This document shows, piece by piece, positions 1-12,700 of a stretch of DNA of 64,000 nucleotides (the first letter of the stretch is position 1; each line of letters starts with the position of its first letter). Origin of the DNA: Gordionus sp. m RMFG-2023 (taxonomy: Eukaryota > Nematomorpha > Gordioida > Chordodea > Parachordodidae); assembly GCF_954871325.1 (NCBI RefSeq), contig NC_088775.1, positions 12,439,561 through 12,503,560 of the forward strand. The letters are read 5' to 3'. The position numbers and the translations under genes are program-made. A model generated the notes under the pieces. It did not search any database. It was not told where the DNA came from and saw only the letters and a program-made list of their open reading frames with translations.

Positions 1-514
1 TTTTTTACTCATTATTATGAAAAAAATTTCTATAAAAGTTAATATAAATTATTAAGAGCAAGTTCACTTTCGAAAGTCATCGCAAAATTGTCTGAAATTT
101 GAAAGGCCCTGTTTTAGAATACATTTAAAGTCAAATCAGATTTTTTTTCAAATTTGAAAATCACCCCTACTACAAGTAAAAATGAATTAAAATTGAGATT
201 CAGTGCGGTAAGTTAATTCGGAATATGCGAGAATTGGGAGTCTCCCAATTATAATTCATTTTACCGTTGATAATTTTTTAATCTGAAAAATCGGATTTTA
301 CCTTTCCTTCATTCTTTTCTTGACCAACTGTGTTTCATAACCTAGTTTTAGGCCCAACCCAGTCGTCCCGGCCCAAAAAACTTCTTAGGGCTGGACTTAA
401 AAAGCTCTCAAGTGTGAGCCAAAGATTTCGAAATATTCAAAATTCAAAAAATTTAACCAATAGGAATACTAATAGTAATAATGTTAGAATTATTGATTAT
501 AATTTTTATTTAAC
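1..514. other. GTF3C1 intron, left edge
   Basis: AT-rich, with no coding signal recognised. A short GC-rich patch near 350-400 resembles the GGCCC-rich ends of MITEs seen elsewhere in the window, but is too short to assign. Confidence 0.4.
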
Positions 515-712
515 TCGATTTCTCTTTCTTGCGTTTGACGGCAACGTCATCAATATTCATTTTGTATTGTTCAATATAATTGTTCCTGCATTTAACGTCT
601 TCTATGGTGAGTTCCCAATTGTTGGAACCGTGGATTCTTAGTTTTGAATCAAAGCCGCAAGTTCCTAAATTGTCTCCCGGCGGCAAATAACATTCTGAGC
701 TGTTAGTCGACT
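515..712 (-). CDS. GTF3C1: GTF3C1 exon 13 (last in window)
   Basis: Encodes NSSECYLPPGDNLGTCGFDS then NNWELTIEDV, matching human [20 protein letters not shown] and KRNWIWTSYI, followed by a Lys/Arg-rich tail. A stop codon follows at about 510, but GA/GTTAAA just before it is probably a donor, since the human protein continues for about 1,000 residues. Confidence 0.88.
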
Positions 713-3700
713 CTGTAATATTTAAAGAATATATATATATTATATAAATTTCGAAGCAAAAAATAATTTTTAAAATCGAATAACAAATCTTTTCTCTAAT
801 TACGAAGTATAACCAGTCTTTAAAACGTTTAGCCAAGTAGAAGAGTTTGGTTTGGGATGAAATGCGTACAAAAAAAAGTATTTTAATTACCCAAAAAAAC
901 AAACTAATATGAATAAAGAATTAATATAAAAAAATGGGCTGTTAGTAAAATGAGAAGCTTGAGTTGAAAGAATTTTCTTTTATACAAATTTTACTTACCT
1001 GACTAAATCAATGCTCATATTTCTTAATGTTTTAATTCGCGCCTTAATATATAATATGGCAACTTTTTATTATCATTTCTAAGATTTCTTAAATATATTT
1101 TTTCGTTAATATTTAAATTATAAACTAATTATTTCTTACAACACTTTTTCTTTATGAAGTTTTCCTTTATTTTTCTTGATAATTATATTTTTTTAAATTC
1201 CTGTAAATATATTTTTTTTTGTTTCAAATATTTCTTTTTAAATAATATATAAAATAATTAATTAATAAAAAATATCTTCCTTTTTTATAAATAAAACTAA
1301 TACAAATACGTAGGAAAAAAATAAAATACTTATAATATAATATTGTTTTCTGATTATCAACATTTCCTTCAAGGCCAAAATAAAAATTAAAAACTACGAT
1401 ATAAAATTTAACATACAATCTACGTAAAGATATAATCTTACGTAAGTTGATGATTTAGGCTAAAATCAATTTTACTACTAAACGTCCTTTATTTGGGTGT
1501 GAAGAAACGATTATTAATGATTAATAATTAAAATATGTTGCTTTTCCCTAACAGTTTTATAACTCTCCTTCTCAATTATTGCAAGTAGCACTTTCACAAT
1601 GAAAATTTATTATCAATTTGATCCTTTGATCATAAAGATAAATGAAAAACATAAGGCATTGTCCATAATTATGGCAGCTTTTAAATGTTGTCACAAATCA
1701 AATTCATTAAAAAATGTTATTAATTTATTTATTAGAGTTTTGAAATGTGTAAAGTCTTCCATAAAATTTGCTATAAAATTCAAAATAAAGGCGGGGTTAT
1801 AAAAAAAATCCTAAAATTGAAGAGGAAATAATCCACTATTTCATAAAAAAATTTTTAAATTATTTCCGCATCTATGTTCGATTCAAATAATTTTAAACGA
1901 ATCGAATATTTGATTCGCTTTGGAATAGGAATAATATCCCTCATTTCTATGGTTTTAAATATTGAGAAGAGGAGAAACCACATTTTTCTAATATTTACCG
2001 AAAATTGGATTTTTGTTTATTATTTAGTCGCGCTAGTCATTCGTGTGCCTCTGGTAAAATATCTCGCCAGTAACATGACAAAACATTTTACAAAATCTTT
2101 TATACAACAATTGTGAGAGTAAAATATTAACGAAATTATGAAAAGAACGATAATAAAATGTGGGCATGCAAATATAATTTATCAGTGAATAATAAAATTA
2201 ATACAATTATATTTAATTTAAATCTAAATAAATGGTGTAACAACTGTCCAAACCCTGTAATTGTATCAAAATTCATTTTCTGACCAAATTTTAAAATAAT
2301 TTTTATTAAAGATTTAATTTTTAAAATAATTTTTATTAAATAGTTTCTAATCATTCAAAATCGAGGATATACGGTGGGCATTGACGGGGGGGGGGGGGGG
2401 TTATGATTAAATTTAAAAAAAAATGTTCATAATACTTTTATATTGATATCTAGACGTCAATTTGCTTTCATTTCTTTTAGAATTGATAAAACCCCTTCCA
2501 TAATTTTCTAACTCTAGAAAAAATAATCTCAGAATTCCTATTTTAAAAAAAAATAAATAGAATTGGGTCTCTAAAAATTACGATTAAGATATCACTAAAT
2601 GTGGTGGTCAACCTCTAGGTTTAAATAAAGTTATAATAAATGGCTCTAGATATTGGAAAGCGCCGACTTGGAACATAAATAATTCAAAAATGATATATAA
2701 AATGAGAGAACGACAAAATAAAATAATATAAATCGATACCTATTAATAATAATTAATTAATATAATCAACATGATGATCATTCTATACCATATAAACGCG
2801 ATTAAAAACGAGTCCAAGATCACAATAACCATTAAAAATGCAATCGGTGTCGTTCAATACGAAACTGTAGAGAGTTTAGAAAAACTTCTAATAAATGTAA
2901 AAAGCCAAACCACTTGGCTTGTAATTTGTAAAAGTGAAAGCCCTATTTGCCAATAAGTTTCTCTCGTAATATTAGGATTCTCGTGATATGTGGGGACTTT
3001 TGACTATTCTAAACTTTGGTTACTCCAAATTTTTTTCCATATGGTTAAATTAATAAATTAATTCTAGGATACTGCTGAACCTATATCATAATTCCATCTC
3101 GATTTCATGGATGTTTATCAAGACCATTAGTTGGATTCTGCCCATAATTGTAAACATTTTTATTATTGAGTAGTTCGAATAACCTCAGTTGCTATTCTCG
3201 TCGTAATTTGTAAACATTGATTTTTCCTTTACTATAACAACAGCGTACAGAAAAGTAGTTTAAATTTTTTTACATTTTCTACAAGTTTTTTTCCCCATAC
3301 GCAGGACAATTTCGTATCGGATGGCACTGATTGCAATCACAGCTATGTCTTCCTGTTATTCTTATAAGTATATGATATTGGAATTTTGGACTGATTTATT
3401 AAATTGTATATATAGGTTTTATTATAATTTTTGATAAGATCGAGTATTATTATTATGTTTATTAATTATTACTTATTATTATTACTTTGGTATCTAATAT
3501 ATTATTGTATTTTTGTCATCACTCTAATTTTATATGCTATTTTTGAATTATATAATTTTAAGCCTCCGCATTTCATAACAAGGGTCATTTATTATAAATT
3601 TATTTAAACCTTAAGTGTTAACATTCGTCCTTGGTGTTGGGATATTTCAATCATAATTCTTTGTCTAATTGGATATCTTTAGCCCTGATAAATTGGCCAT

Positions 3701-6700
3701 GGATATGCACTTCTATATTTTTCTTAAATTCGTATAGAGTCATTTCCTCGATTTCTTTAAGTTGCCTATCACCGTTTCTGTTAGCTCACGAATCGTTCTA
3801 ATAAAAATCTATTTTTAACGCAAAAACGTGTGCGACCATCTTTGACATAATTGTTTAGATGTTTTAAACTATTTCTGACCATAGCACATCTTCAATTTTC
3901 TTTGGGGAATAATATTTTTCATCCATCTTTGGAATGTTCTCTTTTTACGGAATTAAATAGTATTTCAACTTTATTTCATTTTGGTTTAAATTTAAGATAA
4001 AACGTATCTAAACGATAATATCATTATTCAATGACACATAAATGCTGAAAAAATCAAGGTCATCCCAGACCGGCCCTTTCGAAAAAATGGACGGCCCAGC
4101 CGAGCTACCTATACATACCGCCGTCCCAAGAATGAAACGACCGCCACCAGGGGTAAGAAGAGAAAGAAGCCCCCGTGATACCAATAAAAACAAACCTTTT
4201 CCTTCCTTCTTGGCTACTTCTACTACTCTTTCCTCTGCAGATGCTAACTTCGAAGGAGTTTTCAGGCTGAACATCGCTGAGGCTAAGCTCATGGTGGGAC
4301 CTCATATGTCGACCTTCACAAAAGCAGTAGCCAGAGGGGGGTTCAGACCCAGACTTGACCATTTGCGCACTCGAAGCAATGAGGGCAGATAATTCCTGAC
4401 TGCTTCCAACCGATCATCCAGCAACTCCTGGCAGCTGGCGTGATCGAAGAGGCGGAACCAAATCTGCTCCCCTATGTACATCATTTCCAAGTCGGGACCC
4501 CGAGTCATTAGCGATTTCTCCAAAGTATCAAAAACTTCCTTCACTACCCATTCAGACTCAAATCGATTCCCTCGATGTCGCCAATCTTGAAAAGGCCAAA
4601 TTTGCTGTCAAAATAGACATCAAATCTGCATTCTTTTCCATCCCACTGGCGATGCAGGTTAGACGTTTTTTCGGCATTCGCTTCCAAGGGACCAAATATC
4701 GATATAAGGTATTACCCATGGGAGCCTTGTTTAGCCCGTGATGCCTGTACCAAAACCGCGAGGAAAGCCTCGTTCAACGTATACCTAGATGACATCTTAA
4801 TTTACGGAGACAACGAATTCGACGTCAAATGGTCCACTAGATCTCTCCGATGCACTCAAGAAGGTTGAAGCCCAACAATCGCTGTCAACAAATCCATCCT
4901 TGACCCAACGCCACGTATAACTTACCTGGGTATCCCTATTGATTTGAAACAGACACCAACAGCCGATAACAACACTAGACGGCGACTAGCCAGGTGTAGA
5001 AATTTTTCGACGCCACTCATACCAACTAGATGTCGGCCGATAGCTAGCAGCTCGTGTCTTAAGAGTAGTAAACTACTACGCCTATACCATCACAGGTATG
5101 TCCAGACTCCAGATTATTTTCGCCATACTATACAACTATGAACAGCGTTCCCATCATCCCAGTAGTGGATACATACCTAGCGTTCAAGAAGGCCGTAATA
5201 ATCGACGCTCTTCGCAACCCTATCAACCTAAGGTATCACGCAATAAATCTACTCTACGGAGACGCCTCAAACAACTTCATAGGTCTATCTTTTTGGAGAT
5301 ATGACAATATGGCGGTTTCCTTCCAAGAAGCAACCTTTCTGTTCAATATTACCATGCATTCTATAGCCCACATCAACGCAAAAGAGGTACTTGCCGCCGG
5401 TGTTGGAGTTCTACTAGCAATCAACAAAGACGGGATACCGCCTATGATCTTTAAGGACTCTACGGTCTGCTGCTATGTATTTAGGAAAGGAGGATCAGAA
5501 TCCCCATCTTCACCGCTATTTCCCAAAACATCTAATGGGTCCCGACAGGCGAAAACCCAGCGGACGACCTCTCAAGGAATTGGACAGGAGACCGGGCTCC
5601 CTAAAACCTATTTGCAGATCCACCAACGGGCATAAATACCTGATGGAAACCAACGCCTCAATATTTGGTATCGAAACTGTCGGAACTTTCTCACTTATCT
5701 CCGGACTATAGGAATCATCTACAACAACGTGAAATTTTGAACAAGTCCCGATACAATCCGAACTGAAGACCATAAACCGAAAACAAACAACATAATATTT
5801 AGAACGATTCATTCACTCGATTTATTATATATATCGCGCATTTTAATAACGTACTTTATTGTTGTTTTTCTTTCTGAAATTGTTTTATACTTATATTTAA
5901 CATTTTACTTTTTATCACATTATTGTGATCTACTTGGAACCAAATTTTCGGTTTATAATTACTAATCAAGTATCTAAGTATAAAAGCCATAAAGGCCAAT
6001 GTACTTGGTTAGATTTTATCATGTTCCATTCAATGCATACTAGAGAATGATAATTATATTTAATATAAACTATTATATTGAAATAATATTATAATACAAT
6101 AAATGAGCTATATAAAATGTTATGATATTGTAATAATATTAAATCATCTGGATAAAATGTTTATTCATGTCGTATAAATATGTACAATGCCGCGACCGAT
6201 ATAACAATAATTAAATGATTGACAACTTCACATCAACTACAACTATTAGGGGGGTACTATTATAATTTGATTGCAAAGGAATAGGGAGCCTTGATACTGT
6301 TGCATCTCCTGTTGTCCTAATCTGAGGAAATTGCAGGACTCTATTGGATTGCAAAGGAATAGGGAGCCTTGATACTGTTGCATCTCCTGTTCTCCTAATC
6401 TGAGGAAATTGCAGGACTATATTGGATTGCAAAGGAATAGGGAGCCTTGATACTGTTGCTTCTCCTGTTATCCTAATTTGAGGAAATTGCAGGACTCTAT
6501 TGGATTGCAAAGGAATAGGAAGCCTTGATACTGTTGCATCTCCTGTTGTGCTTATTTGAGGTATTAGGGGATACTATTATAATTTGATTGCAAAGGAATA
6601 GTGAGCCTTGATACAGTTGCATATTTACAAGTGTCAATATGTTGTTTTGTAACAACAACATCTACTAATGAAAGCTTAGCTCGACCCCTACAGTTACCTC

Positions 6701-9700
6701 TGCATATTAGGTAAATGTAATTTTGACCATTGCCCTTGATTAAATATTCATAGTCCAAATAGACAATTACATCATTGTTTTTCTGAGCACAACAGAAGAT
6801 GCAACAGTATCAAGGCTCCCTATTCCTTTGCAATCCAATAGAGTCATGCAATTTCCTCAAATTAGGACAACAGGAGATGCAACAGTATCAAGGCTCCCTA
6901 TTCCTGTGCAATCCAATAGAGCCCTGCAATTTCCTCAAATTAGGACAACAGGAGATGCAACAGTATCAAGGCTCCCTATTCCTTTGCAATCAAATTATAA
7001 TATATCCCCCTAATAGTTGTAGTTGATATGAAGCTTGTCAATCAATCAATCAATCATTTAATTATTATTATTGTTATATCGGTAGTGGCATTGTACATAT
7101 TTATATGACATGAATAAACATTTTATCCAGATGATTTAATATTGTTACATACAATAAAATAACAGTTGGTGCCGCAGTAGTAACTTTATTGTAACAATAT
7201 TAAATCATCTGGATAAAATGTTTATTCATGTCGTATAATTATGTACAATGCCGATTGCTAACACATGTAATTAATTAACAGTGTAATAGATAAATTTTGA
7301 CATTACCACCTTATTCCTATAATAAAGAAACTAAAAATTTAATCAAATATATTCTAAAGGTCTGATTTGATAATAACAAAATCCCTGTTAAAATTATCAA
7401 TGTATAAATAATATAACACATTAATCTTAACAAATTATGAATACTTCTAAATATGCCGGATTTCGAGTACCAACTGTTAATTTAGGTTAATTTGTTAAGA
7501 TTAATGTGTTATATTATTTATACATTGATAATTTTAACAGGGATTTTGTTATTATCAAATCAGACCTTTAGAATATATTTGATTAAATAATATAACATAA
7601 AATATAAGAAAAAAAGTTATAGGCGTTTTACTTTTATTTTACCCCAGGTATATAGCCATTTTACTCAGATCTAAGGTGGGACAAAAAGGTAATTCTTTTA
7701 CAAAAATTTAGCTAGTGCCCAAGATTATGATAGATAATAATTATTGGACTCAGAATTTTTATTTTGTAATCAAACAATAATATAACTATTTTTAGAACCG
7801 GAAATAAAAATATATTTGTCGTAAAAGAGCGAAATGCTTGCCACCCAGCAATCTTCCCAATATATTAAGTTTATAACGTTTTGATTTCAAACAGAAATTT
7901 CGTGTAATTACAAAGGATTTACTTAGTTCTACCCTTTCCAGCCTTTAAAACGTTAAAAAAATCTAGTCCCTTAAAAACCTTATAGGGCGAGGCGAGTTGC
8001 TTTTGTAATAAAGTTTTTGGTTGGGGGTTAAAAACTATAGGTGGAGTTATTATCTTGTCACGTGATATATTTAATTCCTATTGGGTGTTGTTTGATTCAA
8101 AATTTAATAAAATAGAATGTGTTTTTTTTGTTTGGCTGATTTAAAATATCTTTTGTCTATTTTAAAAAAAATTTATGTTTATGAATGAGGATTCCTGATT
8201 TTACAAAGCAATCAAATGTAAATTTTTTTCCTATATGTATCATTGAATATATGGGTTACTTTTGCAATCGAACTCGCGAGGCGATCCAAATAGAAAGGTA
8301 TTATCGGAGTAAAGTTTCATTAGCTGAGACAGAAAAACATTTATAACATAAGCTGTTCCAACGTCTTTCGATTCTGTTACATTGTCAGTTGTAAACTTGT
8401 TCCCGGGTGCCATAATTTCCAATGAACTCCTCATTTGCCCTGCATCAAACATAAAGAAAACTCCTTTAAAGAATCTCGAATTTAGAATAACCATATTAGC
8501 TTAATTAACCGATCATTTTTTTTAATCGATAATGGGGAAGAAATAAAACACCGGAGAAAATCCCAAGATCAAAAACAAATAGAAGGAAAACCAGCCTCGT
8601 GAGTAAAAATCAAACAGATGTCTTAGGGCGGCGACCATTAGTATTTATTTTTAAATTTATTCCTGATCTAAGCTATGTAGTGTTGTTAAAAAGCCCGATT
8701 TGAGTCGATTTTAAAAACGGCCCGATTAAGATTTAGCCAAAATAATATAACGCATGCCTCGAGATTTGTTAAATAGATGTCTAAACCTATCTGCCATCCA
8801 AGCTTATATAATATTATGGTTATAATCTTAACCGGACCATTTTTAAAAATTGATCCGAATCAGGCTATTTAACAATACTAAAGCTACGACATGAGTTGGA
8901 CTGGAGTTAAAATAAATATTAATAAATAGTAGCGTAATTTCACAGAAACTAGGTGTTGGATAAGGCCCGATAGGTAATCGAGTGTCAAGGGAAGAGGTTT
9001 CTATTCCTGGGGGGGGGGAGAGATGTATGATGAAAGATCGTTATTAAAATTGAATGGGGGGGGGTTTACTTTGGGGTAAAGGTCAAGAAATATTTCTTTT
9101 TTAAATAAAATTCTTACATTTATATATGAAACCATAAAATCTAAAAATCTCAACATAAATTCTTGAATAAAAAAAAATAATAAAATATTTTAAACATAAA
9201 ACTTTTAAAAAATCAAAAACTGAAAACAAAATTTAACCAAACCCAATTTTTTTGCATTCATATAATGATAATTAATGACAATTGATCAAAGTTCAACCCA
9301 CAAAATGGCGCAATAGCTGACTCCTGTGAATGGACACTTGAGATCAATGAATCGCTACTAGTAGTATATATATATATCATTGGGTTAAACAGAATAATGA
9401 GAATAGTAATAATAATACGATCCTTTTAAATTTAAATATGAGTATGTTTTTTAAAAAGAAATATTATATTATCATAAATATCTAATGGTGCACACAAATT
9501 GAACGTTTCCAGTAAAGCATTTCAAAAGGTATCGTGCAAATTAGTCAAATTATGGCATGGCTTTAGAAACCATTTTAAAAAATGACAAACTTGTTTGTTT
9601 TTTTATTCATTCAATTTGCACGTTGGTCTATGACTCGTTCTTTTTCTTTCTTTCTTACTCAGTTTTTCGCAAGAGAGGTGAAATTACCCAGATAAGAATA

Positions 9701-12700
9701 ATAAGGGGGAAGGCATTAAAAACTAGTTCCATTATATGTAAATTAATTAAATATATAAAATATTAAAAAATAACTTATCCTTTAAAATGGAATATCCAGA
9801 AACTAATGAAATAAAAGGCAAACGATAATATAATTCATCAAAATTTTTTTTATAACTTAGGGCCTCCTTTATAGTAAAAGCGTTATGTTCAAGGCGTTGC
9901 GTTATTTAACGCTATCGAAATCACAGCTAATTCTTCATAGAGTTAATAATTTTTAAAAATACGTCGCAACTTTTTCAAATTTTATTATAGCGTTAGCATT
10001 ATAACGTTCCATGTTTATAAATCATATTTATTTATTAACTTGATTTTTTTAAGAAAGCTATGTTAAATAACACAACACTCGAACATAACGCGTTTACTAT
10101 AAATGAGGAGTTAAGTTGAATTTATAGTAAACGTGCTTTGTTCAAGGGTTACGTAATTTAAGGTTCCATGTCAATTCAGCGAAAATTTTATCGCGAAACA
10201 CTTTTTCGCGAAACTTTTATCGCGAATGTCGTTTATCGCGAATGGATTTTATAGCGAAACTTTTATCGCGAATCCATAATAGCGAATACTATTCCGCGAA
10301 TGCAATATCGCGAATTTTTTATAGCGAAACCTTTATCGCGAAACCTTTATAGCGAATACATTACCGCGAATACAATATAGCGAAACAAATATCGCGAATT
10401 TTTTATAGCGAAACTTTTATCGCGAAACCTTTATAGCGAATACATTACCGCGAATACAATATAGCGAAACAAATATCGCGAATTTTTTATAGCGAAACTT
10501 TTATCGCGAAACATTTTAAGCGAATACATTACCGCGAAACTTTTATCGCGAATCAATAATCGCGAAAATTTTATAGCGAAACCTTTATCGCGAAACCTTT
10601 AAAGCGAATACATTACCGCGAAACTTTAATCGCGAAAATTTTATAGCGAAATTATTATCGCGAAACCCAAATCGCGAAGACAATGTAGCGACAATTATTT
10701 CGCGAAACATATATCGCGAAGATATTATAGAGAATTTAATATCGCGGTAATTGCTAATAATGACTAATTTATTTTGAATCATTTTTTTATAATTATATTA
10801 TTTGAATAATATTTTTTTAATTCACATAGTTTGTAATTTTCTTATAACCTTAAAAATTTTTTACAATGATTAATTAACTTAGACTGGTTTATGAAATTTG
10901 TTATTGAAATACACTTTTTTCGCTATCCTATCCTTTCCTTCGAAGTTCTTATTTTATAATAATCGCGCACAAGGAACTCAGCTTTATCAATATATTAATC
11001 ATTGAGTTTATTAGTTAAATCTTGATATTTATTGGCGAAATAGATATCTGGGTAGCATTCCTATTTATTGTCTGATGACTTAATATTTATAAATTTATCA
11101 ATCAATTTTGGCCAGGGTTAGCAAGTCAGTCAAATGACCAGTCAAATGACTAGATTTTGACGGGTCAATTGAAAAGGAGAATATTTGACCTGGTCAAGTG
11201 GTCATATATTCTATAAGATCTGAATATAAAAATATGTTTGAAAAAGAAAAAACGATATAAATACATGTGAAATGTGATCACAATGCTTATTGAGTTCCTA
11301 ATATTAAGGAGAGCATTTTAATCATAGTGAATTTAATGAAGTATGTAATATAATAAAAGAATTAGGCATACAAGGTGGTGATCAAAATATTTCAAGCTAT
11401 ATCATAAATTTCAGAAATAAAAGCGGCTTGTTTAATAGAAAATCATGGGGATAGCAGTAACTTCCATAAGAAACAATCAGATTTCAAACTCAAGCAGTGG
11501 AATTAGCTTTGACCACCATGGCCATTAAGAGAAGTGACATTACTAACAATTTCTTGATCTACTTCTTCTTCAGAAAGAAATTGGTCTATTTGTGTCAATA
11601 ATCTTACTAAAAAAGAAATCGATTGAAGATTTAGACAAAAAGAAAATTGATTAAAAAATATTAAAGAAAATGATGATATTCAATATAAAATAATATTTAT
11701 TTGATTTTAACTATATTTGATCGGTCAAATGCACAACCGTGGTTTTGGCAGTCACTATTCTTAAACAGTGTAGATGAATAAAGTCTACAACATTACTGTT
11801 TAGAATATCAATTTTGAATGGCAATTCAAAAATAAATTACATCTAAGTGAAATAAGGGATTTCCCCAATTTAAAATATTTATTAATTTTATTATTTTCAA
11901 TCTTTATAGATATCTTTTTATCTTTTCTGTTTATTTGAAGGGGGGGGGGAGGAGGCGTGATAAAATTTTTAGTTTAATAACTCGGCATTAATTTAAATAT
12001 AATATTTTGATATGGGTTCTTATTGAATCTTAAATAATTTTAAAATATAATAAAAAAAATAGCTACACTAAAAATTAACAAATAATTAATGACATATTTG
12101 ATAAATTATAACTATTTTAAAAAAAAAGTATTGCCGAAATTTAAAAAAAAAAATTTTCCCGTCTGGCTGGTGCCATTCCTTTGGTTATAAATTATAAATA
12201 TTTTCGCCATTCCTTCCTCTTTATTTCGGAGTCTTATAAAATATGTTATCAAGCAAAAATAAGGAGATCTTAACCTTTAAAAATTATTTGTTCCGCCTGG
12301 ATAAAGTAGTCTCAGATACTAATTATTATAGATGTATCAATCAGGATATTTTTAAATGTCCCGTACGAATCACAAAAAAAAATGGTAAGATAAAAGATAA
12401 TAATGAAATACACAATCATCCAGAAAATCCAATCGAAATGGAAACCAAGAAAATAATCAATTCAATTAAAAATGAAGCTTTGAATAATACTATGGAAACT
12501 CCAAACTTTATTGTGGCGAAACACGTATCTCAATTAAGTGATTCTATATCAATGGCACTACCATCACCGAATCTTATGAAACGTATAATTCACCGAACGC
12601 GGAGTTCAAACAGTTTTGCACCTCCGAATCCTAGCAGCCTTATTGAGCTGGTAATTCCGCATGAATATTCAATTACGGATAAATATGAGGATTTCATACT

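Larger units (their letters stand above)
6131..7147. mobile_element. Fold-back element with minisatellite arms
   Basis: The sequence from 6131 reads inward as TAATAATATTAAATCATC, and the sequence ending at 7147 is its reverse complement. The symmetry continues for several hundred bases on each side, through CTACAACTATTAGGGGGG and its complement and through a 78-bp tandem repeat. The loop is about 6,625-6,799. A further single copy of the outer arm lies at about 7,189-7,253. No transposase is present, so it would need one in trans. Confidence 0.8.

Noticed and set aside
4008-4544. Overlapping open frames on both strands as host genes
   Set aside because: They lie in the GC-rich retroelement fossil. 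Open frames on several strands there reflect composition.
6211-6510. Minus-strand repetitive peptide frame as a gene
   Set aside because: Explained by a 78-bp tandem unit divisible by three. The same peptide appears on the opposite arm.
10162-10746. CRISPR-like array
   Set aside because: The 14-bp units have no unique spacers of constant length, and the context is a eukaryotic transposon end.
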